From positions 372,001-436,000 of the forward strand of contig NZ_PCOV01000001.1 in NCBI RefSeq assembly GCF_002979435.1: a DNA stretch of 64,000 nucleotides, in the 5' to 3' direction. Position numbers and translations under genes: made by a program. This DNA is from Microbacterium sp. MYb66 (GTDB taxonomy: Bacteria; Actinomycetota; Actinomycetes; Actinomycetales; Microbacteriaceae). The notes beneath the pieces were generated by a model. It made no database searches and was not told the DNA's origin. It saw only the letters and a list, made by a program, of their open reading frames with translations. Below, one piece after another: positions 32,480 to 40,441 of the stretch. Position 1 is the first letter of the stretch. Each line of letters starts with the position of its first letter.

Positions 32480-33706
32480 ATGAGCGAGCAGTCAGGCGCG
32501 CAGGCGATGCAGTTCGGCATCATGTCGGTCAGCGACATCACCCGCGATCCCACCACGGGCATCACCCCGAGCGAGCAGGAGCGCATCAAGGCGACGACGG
32601 CCATCGCCGTGCACGCCGAAGAGGTCGGACTCGACGTCTTCGCGATCGGCGAGCACCACAATCCGCCTTTCTGGTCCTCGAGTCCCACGACCTTCCTGGC
32701 GGCACTCGCTGCGCAGACCGAGCGTCTCATCGTCTCCACGTCGACGACACTCATCACCACGAACGATCCTGTGCGCATCGCCGAGGAGTACGCGATGCTC
32801 CAGCACGTCTCGGACGGACGCATGGACCTCATGCTGGGTCGCGGCAACACCGGACCGGTGTACCCGTGGTTCGGCCAGGACATCCGCCAGGGTCTGCCGC
32901 TCGCGATCGAGAACTACGCGCTGCTGCACAAACTGTGGCGTGAGGACGTCGTCGACTGGGAGGGCAAGTTCCGCACCCCGCTGCAGGGGTTCACCTCGAC
33001 TCCGCGCCCGCTCGACGGCGTCGCACCGTTCGTGTGGCACGGCTCCATCCGCACCCCGGAGATCGCCGAGCAGGCCGCCTACTACGGCGACGGCTTCTTC
33101 GCGAACAACATCTTCTGGCCCAAGGAGCACTACCAGCGGCTCATCGAGCTCTACCGCCAGCGGTATGCGCACTACGGTCACGGCACGCCTGAGCAGGCGA
33201 TCGTCGGACTCGGCGGTCAGGTGTTCATGGCCGCCAAGTCGCAGGACGCGGTGAACCAGTTCCGCCCGTACTTCGACAACGCCCCGGTGTACGGGCACGG
33301 TCCGAGCATGGAGGACTTCACCGAGATGACCCCGCTCACGGTGGGTTCGCCGCAGCAGGTCATCGATCGCTATGCCGCCATGCGCGAGCACTACGGCGAC
33401 TACCAGCGTCAGCTCTTCCTGATCGACCACGCGGGCCTCCCGCTGAAGACGGTCCTGGAGCAGCTCGACATCCTCGGCTCCGAGGTCGTACCGGTCCTGC
33501 GCAAGGAGCTCGCGAAGGATCGCCCGGCGTCCGTCCCCGATGCGCCGACCCACGCCGCACGCGTCAAAGCCGAGTTCGGCGACGGTCCGACTCGCCAGGC
33601 GCGCCCCGGTGCGAACCGCGGTGACAACCTCACGGGCGACTCGCCTTACCAGGACAGCCCCGCGCCGGCAGGCGCAGCCTTCGGGCTCGGCCGGAAGGAA
33701 GCCTGA
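32480..33706 (+). CDS. LLM-class FMN-dependent monooxygenase (CE1758-like)
   Basis: A luciferase-like (TIM-barrel) flavin monooxygenase that uses reduced FMN. The 408-residue protein has the LLM core AIAVHAEEVGLDVFAIGEHH near residue 45, SSSPTTFLAALAAQTERLIVSTS, and the DGRMDLMLGRGN block. The pairing with an FMN reductase starting one base past its stop matches the CE1758/CE1759 LLM duo. The ATG at 32480 follows GGAG; an upstream in-frame ATG at 32444 lacks one. In Corynebacterium such pairs are repressed by the MarR-type redox sensor RosR. Substrate unknown. Confidence 0.87.
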   Translation: MSEQSGAQAMQFGIMSVSDITRDPTTGITPSEQERIKATTAIAVHAEEVGLDVFAIGEHHNPPFWSSSPTTFLAALAAQTERLIVSTSTTLITTNDPVRIAEEYAMLQHVSDGRMDLMLGRGNTGPVYPWFGQDIRQGLPLAIENYALLHKLWREDVVDWEGKFRTPLQGFTSTPRPLDGVAPFVWHGSIRTPEIAEQAAYYGDGFFANNIFWPKEHYQRLIELYRQRYAHYGHGTPEQAIVGLGGQVFMAAKSQDAVNQFRPYFDNAPVYGHGPSMEDFTEMTPLTVGSPQQVIDRYAAMREHYGDYQRQLFLIDHAGLPLKTVLEQLDILGSEVVPVLRKELAKDRPASVPDAPTHAARVKAEFGDGPTRQARPGANRGDNLTGDSPYQDSPAPAGAAFGLGRKEA

Positions 33707-33707
33707 G

Positions 33708-34352
33708 ATGGTCACTCGTCGAATCGCCGTCGTCGCGGCGGGTCTGTCGAACCCCTCCTCCACGCGGATGCTCGCGGATCGCCTCGCAGCGGAGACGGTG
33801 AAGGCCCTCGCCGCGCACGATATCGACGCGAGCGTCGACGTGATCGAGTTGCGCGATTATGCGCACGACATCACGAACAACATGCTCACGGGGTTCGCGC
33901 CTCCGGCGCTGGAGACGGCGATCAACACGGTGGTGTCCGCCGATGCTCTCATCGCCGTGACGCCGATCTTCTCCACCAGCTACTCCGGGCTGTTCAAGTC
34001 GTTCATCGATGTGCTCGACCCGGACGCGCTCACCGGGAAGCCGGTGCTGATCGGAGCGAATGCCGGGACTGCCCGGCACTCTCTCGCGATCGACTACGCG
34101 ATCCGTCCGCTCTTCGCATATCTTCACGCCGATGCCGTGTCGACCGGCGTGTTCGCGGCCTCGAGCGACTGGGGCGGATCCGGCGACGATGTCGCCCCGC
34201 TCGCCAAGCGCGTGGAGAAGGGCGCGAAGGAGCTCGCAGACGTGATCGCGCGGCGCGAGGCGACTGCGGTCGTCGATCCGTACGACCCGGCCACGTACCT
34301 GGGGGAGGGGCGTTCGTTCGGCCACATGCTGGGTGGTCTCGCGGGCGAATGA
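33708..34352 (+). CDS. LLM-partnered FMN reductase (CE1759-like)
   Basis: A flavodoxin-fold NAD(P)H:FMN reductase that supplies reduced FMN to the preceding monooxygenase. The 214-residue protein starts VAAGLSNPSSTRMLADRL, the phosphate-binding loop of the family, and has the TPIFSTSYSGLFKSFIDVL segment typical of FMN reductases. A C-terminal extension ends in GRSFGHMLGGL, as in the CE1759 group. Its ATG lies one base after the LLM stop codon, so the two are co-translated. Confidence 0.88.
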   Translation: MVTRRIAVVAAGLSNPSSTRMLADRLAAETVKALAAHDIDASVDVIELRDYAHDITNNMLTGFAPPALETAINTVVSADALIAVTPIFSTSYSGLFKSFIDVLDPDALTGKPVLIGANAGTARHSLAIDYAIRPLFAYLHADAVSTGVFAASSDWGGSGDDVAPLAKRVEKGAKELADVIARREATAVVDPYDPATYLGEGRSFGHMLGGLAGE

Positions 34353-34360
34353 TTCGCGCG

Positions 34361-34404
34361 TGACGCCATCGACGATGTCCGAAGATCATCGTACGGTGGC
34401 GTCA
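34361..34404. repeat. Nested inverted repeat over the FAD-oxidoreductase start
   Basis: Outer arms TGACGCCA (34361-34368) and TGGCGTCA (34397-34404), inner arms CGATG (34373-34377) and CATCG (34387-34391). It overlaps the predicted -10 (TACGGT, 34392-34397) and first base of the next ATG. It may terminate the LLM unit or be an operator. Confidence 0.45.
34392..34397 (+). promoter_or_regulatory. -10 box of the FAD-oxidoreductase gene (leaderless)
   Basis: TACGGT, 6 bases before the ATG at 34404. Confidence 0.5.
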
Positions 34405-35756
34405 TGCCCACTCACCGCGCGCTCGTCGCTCTCCAGGACCGGTTCGCCGGCACTCTTCTCCTTCCGGAAGATGCCGCGTACGACGCGGCCCGTCACCCGT
34501 GGAATCTCGCGATTTCGCAGCACCCCGTCGCCGTGGCCGCACCTGCCGACGTCGACGACCTCCGCGCGCTGATCGGCGTGGCGCGGGAATCAGGCCTCCG
34601 CCTCGCGATCCAACCCAGCGGGCACGGGGCCTCCGATTCCCTGAACGGTGCCGTGCTGGTGCGGATGAGCGCGTTTGACGACCTCGAGGTCGATCTCGAC
34701 CGCGGGGTCGTCACCGTCGGCGCCGGTGTGCGCTGGGGTGCCGTCGTCGACGCGCTCGAGGGCACCGGATGGGTGGCGCCTGCGGGTACGAGCCCGGTCG
34801 TCAGCGTCGCCGGCTACACGTTGGGTGGCGGTCACTCCTGGTTCAGCCGCACCGCCGGTCTCGGCTCGGACAACCTGCGGGCTGCCTGGGTCCTGCGTAC
34901 GGACGGCACGCACGGACGCGCGGACGACAGCTCCGATCCCGACCTGCTGTGGGCGCTGCGAGGTGCCGGCGGCATCGTGGGGATCGTCACCGCACTCGAG
35001 ATCGATTTGGTCCGTGCTCCGGACGTCTGGGGCGCGAACCTCACGTTCGATGTCGCCGACGCGTCTGCCGTCGTCCGGGCGGTCCGCGATCTCGCGGTTT
35101 CCGCCCCCTCGTCGCTGAACGTGTTCCTCAATTCGATGCGGATGCCGGATGCACCGCAGCTCCCCGAGGAGATCAGGGGGCGGAGCTTCCTCACCGTGCA
35201 GGCGCTGTCGACGAACGGGCCGCAGGAGGAGCTGATCGATGCCGTGCGTCGGGCGGGGCACTTGCGCCGCGAGACCACCGGGCCGACGTCGCCTGCGGCA
35301 CTCGCCGCCGCTTCCAATGAGCCGACGGACCCGACTCCCGGCCGCGGAGCATCGATGGCGCTGGACGTCCTCGACGACGCGACCATCGACGCTCTCCTCG
35401 AGTTCCGAGAGCTGCCGGAGCAGTGGCCGATCATGGGCATCGACATCCGGATGCTTGGTGGCGCCCTCGGCACACCGCGACGGGCCGGCTTCGCCTCGCT
35501 TCCGTCCGCGGGATGGCTGCTGCATGCTCTCGTGCCGGTGTTTCCGGGGATGCCGACCGAACCGGGAGACGCGAGCCTCGTGGCGTTCCGGGAGCTGCTG
35601 GCGCCGAACGAGGCGCCGCAGACCGTCGCGACCTTCCTCGAGCCGGGGCAGACGCTCGAACGCTGCGGCTCCGCCGACGACATCGCGCGGCTTCGGGATC
35701 TGCGGAGCCGGTTCGATCCGGACGCTCTCCTGCACGACGGCCGCCTCCCGCGCTGA
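34404..35756 (+). CDS. FAD-binding oxidoreductase, berberine-bridge-enzyme-like
   Basis: A PCMH-type FAD oxidoreductase of 450 residues. The FAD domain shows IQPSGHGASD, with the His that covalently holds FAD in many relatives, GVVTVGAGVRWGAVVDAL and SVAGYTLGGGHSWFSR. Where bicovalent enzymes have a Cys before the GG-loop, this protein has TSPVVS, so only His linkage or non-covalent FAD is expected. The C-terminal substrate domain ends in the BBE-type RSRFDPDALLHDGRL. Substrate unknown; it may be a sugar or secondary-metabolite oxidase. Confidence 0.85.
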   Translation: MPTHRALVALQDRFAGTLLLPEDAAYDAARHPWNLAISQHPVAVAAPADVDDLRALIGVARESGLRLAIQPSGHGASDSLNGAVLVRMSAFDDLEVDLDRGVVTVGAGVRWGAVVDALEGTGWVAPAGTSPVVSVAGYTLGGGHSWFSRTAGLGSDNLRAAWVLRTDGTHGRADDSSDPDLLWALRGAGGIVGIVTALEIDLVRAPDVWGANLTFDVADASAVVRAVRDLAVSAPSSLNVFLNSMRMPDAPQLPEEIRGRSFLTVQALSTNGPQEELIDAVRRAGHLRRETTGPTSPAALAAASNEPTDPTPGRGASMALDVLDDATIDALLEFRELPEQWPIMGIDIRMLGGALGTPRRAGFASLPSAGWLLHALVPVFPGMPTEPGDASLVAFRELLAPNEAPQTVATFLEPGQTLERCGSADDIARLRDLRSRFDPDALLHDGRLPR

Positions 35757-35834
35757 GGCGCGGGTCTCCGGTGCAGTCGATCCCGAAGAGGCGCAGACGG
35801 CGCAGACGGCGCGGCGACGAGGTGAGCGAGAGAG

Positions 35835-35870
35835 GGATGCGGGAGTCCGTCTGATCGGGCTCCCGCATCC
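35835..35870. terminator. Bidirectional terminator
   Basis: Perfect 11-bp arms GGATGCGGGAG (35835-35845) and CTCCCGCATCC (35860-35870) with a 14-base loop, between the convergent FAD oxidoreductase and DUF5302 genes. Confidence 0.7.
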
Positions 35871-35876
35871 GCGCGG

Positions 35877-36053
35877 TCAACCGCTCTTGCGTCGGAACTC
35901 GCGCCGCGTCTGCGGAGCGTTCGCACTGTGCACGGCGGAGTCGCCGTCGAGGTGTGCCTCGCCCTGCCGGTGGTGCGCGTTCTTCTTCTCGAGCGCTTCC
36001 TTGAACTTGCGCTTCATCTCCTCAGAGGAGGTGGCGCCTTCTTCGGTGCTCAT
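35877..36053 (-). CDS. DUF5302-type microprotein
   Basis: A 58-residue acidic-then-basic protein: MSTEEGATSSEEMKRKFKEA opens it, followed by LEKKNAHHRQGEAHLDGDS and a basic end RREFRRKSG. This fits the actinobacterial DUF5302 family (a conserved K-F-x-E-A-L-E-x-K helix, then a H-L-D-G-D segment). The ATG lies 6 bases after TAGGCT, which supports it as a real leaderless gene. No function is known for the family. Confidence 0.78.
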   Translation of the reverse strand: MSTEEGATSSEEMKRKFKEALEKKNAHHRQGEAHLDGDSAVHSANAPQTRREFRRKSG

Positions 36054-36059
36054 GCCCCG

Positions 36060-36065
36060 AGCCTA
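36060..36065 (-). promoter_or_regulatory. -10 box of the DUF5302 gene (leaderless)
   Basis: TAGGCT on the minus strand, 6 bases from the ATG at 36053. Confidence 0.6.
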
Positions 36066-36084
36066 GAGCACGGTGTGCCGTGGG

Positions 36085-36678
36085 TCACCCTCCGGTGCGC
36101 CGGAAACACAGGTCGATCAGCGCCCCGAAGCCTATGGCGAGCGCGATCGAGACCGGCACGGCGACGAGCGGCCCGCCGGGAATGACAGCGGCGACGACCG
36201 CGCCCACGGCCGCCTGGTACAGCGCCCAGCCGGTCGCCGCGACGCAGACGAGGGCGAGGTAGCGCGGCGGATGGATTCGCGACGCCCCAGCCACCAGGTT
36301 GATCGCGAGCCGCGCGAACGGCACGAACCGGGCGGTGAACAGCACGGCGGCCGTCCCTCCGTCCAGCCGGCGACCTGCCCAGCGCAGGGCCTGCTGCACG
36401 CGCGGCGTCCTCATCCAGCGCCAGCGCTCGGTGCCGACCAGCCGGCCGATGAGGTAGCAGCAGCCGTCGCCGAGGGCGGCCGCGACAGCGGCGCATACGA
36501 TGACCGCCCACAGCGGCGGGGTGCCGGTCGTCGCGGCGAGCGCCCCCAGAGCGGTCACCGCGATCTCTCCCGGAATCACGACGAAGAACGCGTCGCCGAT
36601 CACGAGCAGGCTCATCAGGGCCAGACTCCACGGGTCGGCGAGCGATTCGGCGAGGAGGTCGGTCGACACGTCGTCCAC
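36085..36678 (-). CDS. DedA-family membrane protein
   Basis: A DedA/SNARE-associated (VTT) domain protein of ~197 residues; the family flips or moves phospholipid and undecaprenyl-phosphate-type lipids. The core features are seen: VIPGEIAVTALG with an acidic residue in a membrane dip, GDGCCYLIGRLVG, and F-x-A-R-F-V-P-F-A-R, the conserved Arg-containing re-entrant loop. I chose the GTG at 36678; a GTG at 36669 is possible. The ribosome site is weak either way. Divergent from the glycosyltransferase fusion. Confidence 0.8.
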   Translation of the reverse strand: MDDVSTDLLAESLADPWSLALMSLLVIGDAFFVVIPGEIAVTALGALAATTGTPPLWAVIVCAAVAAALGDGCCYLIGRLVGTERWRWMRTPRVQQALRWAGRRLDGGTAAVLFTARFVPFARLAINLVAGASRIHPPRYLALVCVAATGWALYQAAVGAVVAAVIPGGPLVAVPVSIALAIGFGALIDLCFRRTGG

Positions 36679-36809
36679 TGTGCCCGCGCTCGGTGAACGG
36701 CAACCAAAGACCGGATAGCCGGTGACCCGCTGTCCAGCATCCGGTGAACATCTGGTGCCCAGAGGCGTTTGCGGCGAACCGATTCGCACAACCCCGTCAT
36801 CCTGGGGCT

Positions 36810-38750
36810 GTGAGAGTAGCGATCGTCACGGAGTCCTTCCTTCCGCACATGAACGGCGTCACCGGCTCGGTGCTGCAGATCCTGCGACATCTCGAACGAA
36901 GAGGGCACGAGGCTCACGTCGTCGCCCCCGCCGCGGTCGGCGCCCCGATCGAGATCAGCGGGGCGCGGATCGAGACGATCCCCAGCCTCGCTCTGCCGGG
37001 ATACCGCCATGTGAGGGTGGGCACGTCGAGCGCTCGTCGCATCGCAGCCTCCCTCCGACGATTCCAGCCGGATGTCGTTCACCTCGCCTCGCCGTTCGCT
37101 CTGGGGTGGAGAGGCGTGCTCGCTGCCGAGAAACAGGGCATCGCCGCGGTCGCGGCCTACCAGACCGACGTGGCAGCGTACACGGAGAGATACCGAGTAG
37201 CCGCCACCACCGGCATCGCGCAGGCTCACATCGCCCGACTGCACCGACGCGCGACGCTTACTCTTGCGCCCTCGGCGGAGTCGGCGCAGCAGCTCGCAGC
37301 TCTCGGTGTCGACCGCGTGAGGCGCTGGGGGAGAGGAGTCGACGCCGACCGCTTCCAGCCGTCCCGGCGAGAGACCGCCCTCCGCTCCGAGTGGGGCGCA
37401 GACGTCGTCATCGGCTACGTGGGGCGTCTCGCCCCCGAGAAGCAGGTGGAAGATCTCGCTGCGCTCCGCGATATCCCGGGAGCACGTCTGGTGATCGTCG
37501 GCGACGGACCCAGCAGAGCACGGCTGGAGAGTCTGCTCCCGAATGCTCTGTTCCTCGGCCACCTGGACGGTGGTGCACTCGCGGCGGCGATGGCGTCCTT
37601 CGACCTCTTCGTCCACCCCGGGGAGAGCGAGACCTTCGGCCAGACACTTCAGGAGGCTCACGCCAGCGGAGTCCCCGTGATCGCCACGGGACGGGGCGGG
37701 CCCCTCGACCTGGTGCGGATGGGGATCGACGGTTGGCTCTATCGGCCGGGAGACCTCGACGACCTGCGGATGCGGGTGACGGACCTCGCCGGCGATGCGC
37801 GCAAGCGCCGGGCGTTCGGAGAGGCGGGTCGTGAAGCCGTGCAGCACCGCAGCTGGGAGAGCGTGTGCGACCAGCTCCTCGCGCACTTCGAAGAGGCGCA
37901 GGCGCTGCGTCGAGTGGACGCCGGCGCGCGTGCTCGCCGCGCGATGCGGCCGGAGTCGCCTGCGCCCGTCGCTGCTCGTCGGTGGCAGCGCTACGTGGCC
38001 CTGGGGGACTCGCTCACCGAAGGTCTGTGCGACCCCGCGCCGGACGGCGCGCTGCGCGGCTGGGCCGATCGACTCGCCCTCCTGCTCGCGGCGCGGGGAG
38101 GGCTGCATTACGCGAACCTCGCTGTGCGATCGAAGCGGGTGCGCGACGTTTCCGGTATCCAGCTGGAGCAAGCGCTCGAGTTGCGTCCCGATCTCGTGTC
38201 GATCCTGATCGGGGCCAATGACCTGGTGAAGCACCGTGTCGCCATCGCTGCCCTCGCCGCGGACCTGGAGGGGACGGTACGGCAACTGCGGGGAATCGGT
38301 GCCGACGTGCTTCTGGTCACCCCGTTCCTGCCCGGGCGGCGCGCGGCATCCATCTACACCCGGCGGTTCGCGGCGTTCGCCACGGCCCTGGCCGGGATCG
38401 CCGCCCGCACCGGTGCCATCCTCATGGACACCGATCTGCACCCCTCGCTGGCAGACCGTCCGAACTGGGGGGAAGACCTCGTGCATCTGAGCAGTCGAGG
38501 GCATCGATTCCTCGCCTACCGGGCGGGCGAGATGCTCGGCGTGCCCGATGCGGACGCGCTCGGTGTGTTGGATGCTGCTCTGCACGAGCACGAGCCGATC
38601 GGTGCGGGGGTGTGGTGGCGTCGACACGCCCTGCCCTGGGTATGGCGCCGTCTGCACGGTCGTGCCGCGGGCGATGGCCGTACCGCCAAGCACGACGGTT
38701 ACGTCTATCTCGGTCGGTCTTCGACGGCTCGGGAGGCGGTCGTCCGCTGA
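36810..38750 (+). CDS. Fusion: GT4 glycosyltransferase + SGNH hydrolase
   Basis: One 646-residue frame joins two enzymes. Residues 1 to ~375 are a GT-B glycosyltransferase of family 4, close to MgtA-like mannosyltransferases: ESFLPHMNGVTGS, GYVGRLAPEKQ and the E-x7-E motif GESETFGQTLQE. After a basic linker, residues ~395-600 form an SGNH/GDSL hydrolase: GDS with Ser401, GAND at 468-471 and the D-x-x-H dyad Asp556/His559. No signal peptide, so both parts act in the cytosol. Start GTG at 36810 gives the normal GT4 N-terminus. Next to it, convergent, is a UDP-sugar dehydrogenase, suggesting glycolipid or cell-envelope glycan work. Confidence 0.87.
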   Translation: MRVAIVTESFLPHMNGVTGSVLQILRHLERRGHEAHVVAPAAVGAPIEISGARIETIPSLALPGYRHVRVGTSSARRIAASLRRFQPDVVHLASPFALGWRGVLAAEKQGIAAVAAYQTDVAAYTERYRVAATTGIAQAHIARLHRRATLTLAPSAESAQQLAALGVDRVRRWGRGVDADRFQPSRRETALRSEWGADVVIGYVGRLAPEKQVEDLAALRDIPGARLVIVGDGPSRARLESLLPNALFLGHLDGGALAAAMASFDLFVHPGESETFGQTLQEAHASGVPVIATGRGGPLDLVRMGIDGWLYRPGDLDDLRMRVTDLAGDARKRRAFGEAGREAVQHRSWESVCDQLLAHFEEAQALRRVDAGARARRAMRPESPAPVAARRWQRYVALGDSLTEGLCDPAPDGALRGWADRLALLLAARGGLHYANLAVRSKRVRDVSGIQLEQALELRPDLVSILIGANDLVKHRVAIAALAADLEGTVRQLRGIGADVLLVTPFLPGRRAASIYTRRFAAFATALAGIAARTGAILMDTDLHPSLADRPNWGEDLVHLSSRGHRFLAYRAGEMLGVPDADALGVLDAALHEHEPIGAGVWWRRHALPWVWRRLHGRAAGDGRTAKHDGYVYLGRSSTAREAVVR

Positions 38751-38769
38751 GTTCGGGACGCCGGAGCCG

Positions 38770-40080
38770 TCACCGCCGCCCCATGCCGTGGTACTGCCAG
38801 CCGGCGGCGCGCCACGCAGCGGCGTCGAGGCAGTTCCGCCCGTCGACGATGATCCGCCCGCGTACGAGGCCACCGGCACGCTCCGGTGAGAGGTCGCGCC
38901 GATACTCATCCCACTCGGTGACGATGACGACAGCATCCGCCTCCCGCAGAGCATCGTCCCGGTCGCGTGCGTAGCCGAGCTGCGGGTGGGCCGCGGCGGC
39001 GTTGTCGATCGCAGCCGGGTCCGTCACGACGACATCCGCGCCCAGTCCGCGCAGACGCACGGCGACGTCGAGGGCGGGGGAGTCACGGATGTCGTCGCTG
39101 AAGGGTTTGAACGCGGCGCCGAGCACGGCGATCCGACGCCCGAAGACGAGACCGCCGAGCGCGTCGACCACGATCTGGACGGCGCGGTCCCGTCGTCGGA
39201 GGTTGATCGCGTCGACCTCCCGCAGGAACCCGACCGCCTCGCCGCGTCCCAGCTCCTCCGCGCGCGCCGCGAACGCGCGGATGTCCTTCGGCAGGCATCC
39301 TCCGCCGAAGCCGATGCCGGCCCCGAGATAGCGCCGGCCGATGCGGGTGTCGTGCCCGAGCGCATCCGCGAGCAGCGCGACGTCGGCGCCGGCAGCCTCG
39401 GCGATCTCGGCCATCGCGTTGATGAACGAGATCTTCGTCGCCAGGAACGCGTTCGCCGCGCCCTTCACCAGTTCCGCCGTCGCGAGATCGGTGACCAGGA
39501 ACGGCGTCCCCGACTCCACGGCTGCTCCGTACGCCTCACGGAGCACGGTCACTGCCTGCTCTCCGGCTGCGTCGGCTTCCGCCCCCACCACGAGGCGATC
39601 CGGGGTCAGAGTGTCGTGGACGGCCCACCCCTCGCGCAGGAACTCCGGATTCCAGACGAGTGTCGCGCCGGTGCCGACCAGGCGCGTCGTCAGCCGCGCG
39701 GCGGTGCCCACCGGCACGGTCGACTTCCCGGCGATCACGTCGCCGGCGCGGAGGTGGGGGAGCAGAGCATCGAAGGCCTGGTCGACGTACCGGAGGTCCG
39801 CCGCGTGGCCTCCAGGGACCTGAGGGGTCCCGACGGCAAGGAAATGCACGTGCGCGCCGGCTGCGTCGGCCATCCGGCTGCTGAAGCTCAGGCGCCCCGA
39901 CGCCAGGCCGTCCACGAGGAGCTCGGAGAGCTGCGGCTCGAAGAACGGTGCGGTGCCCGACGCGAGCGTCGCGATCTTCTCCGCATCGACATCGATGCCG
40001 ATGACGTCGTGTCCGATCGAGGCCATGGCGGCGGCGTGCACGGCACCGAGGTACCCGCAGCCGATCACTGACATGCGCAT
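38770..40080 (-). CDS. UDP-glucose/GDP-mannose dehydrogenase-family protein
   Basis: An NAD-dependent four-electron dehydrogenase that oxidises a UDP- or GDP-sugar to its uronic acid. The 436-residue protein has the N-terminal Rossmann loop VIGCGYLGAVHA, the central LVKGAANAFLATKISFINAMAEI helix, and the catalytic Cys in GFGGGCLPKDI. The C-terminal domain has LGAAFKPFSDDIRDSPAL. UDP-glucose 6-dehydrogenase is the likeliest activity. Start ATG at 40080, with an alternative ATG at 40074. Confidence 0.88.
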   Translation of the reverse strand: MRMSVIGCGYLGAVHAAAMASIGHDVIGIDVDAEKIATLASGTAPFFEPQLSELLVDGLASGRLSFSSRMADAAGAHVHFLAVGTPQVPGGHAADLRYVDQAFDALLPHLRAGDVIAGKSTVPVGTAARLTTRLVGTGATLVWNPEFLREGWAVHDTLTPDRLVVGAEADAAGEQAVTVLREAYGAAVESGTPFLVTDLATAELVKGAANAFLATKISFINAMAEIAEAAGADVALLADALGHDTRIGRRYLGAGIGFGGGCLPKDIRAFAARAEELGRGEAVGFLREVDAINLRRRDRAVQIVVDALGGLVFGRRIAVLGAAFKPFSDDIRDSPALDVAVRLRGLGADVVVTDPAAIDNAAAAHPQLGYARDRDDALREADAVVIVTEWDEYRRDLSPERAGGLVRGRIIVDGRNCLDAAAWRAAGWQYHGMGRR

Positions 40081-40441
40081 GGACTCAGGACAGCGGATGC
40101 CCCTCACGCCACGGCATCCACCCGGTGAACGGGCCATGGCCGACGCGTGTCCGATCCGCGATGCACCCCGCCCACGCGGGATTCGGGGCGGGCGCTGGTA
40201 GGGTGGATGCGGTTGACGCGTGTCAATCGCACAACTTCATATCGACTCACGGAGCGAGCGGCGGAGAAGCTGGTCCCCTGTGGTGGGTTCCTCGGCGAGA
40301 TGTCGGGTGGCTTTCTACTGGTGGCCAGCGCAGGCGACATTCGCGGGAATGCCCGCGCGCCCGAACCCTTCCGCTCCGCTCCTTTGAACACGCTCGCGCG
40401 TCACATGGATTCGCGAGTCTAAACAAAGAAGGAGAGACCTC
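40081..40441 (+). promoter_or_regulatory. pnp promoter region and long 5' leader
   Basis: No gene in this 361-base gap. TTGACG (40213-40218) and TCATAT (40237-40242) make a promoter with an 18-base spacer; the -35 lies in a palindrome TTGAC-gcgt-GTCAA (40213-40226). The leader would be ~190 bases and includes a CGCGGG/CCCGCG hairpin (40342-40357). In other bacteria pnp leaders are cut by RNase III for autoregulation, so this leader may be a control element. The AGGAGAG ribosome site is just before the TTG start. Confidence 0.5.

Noticed and set aside
36615..38954. 779-codon open frame antisense to the GT4-SGNH fusion
   Set aside because: No domain, biased residues, and it runs across two other real genes.
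40147..40422. 91-codon ORF in the pnp leader
   Set aside because: Its start lies upstream of the predicted pnp promoter, and no coding-like composition or ribosome site was seen.
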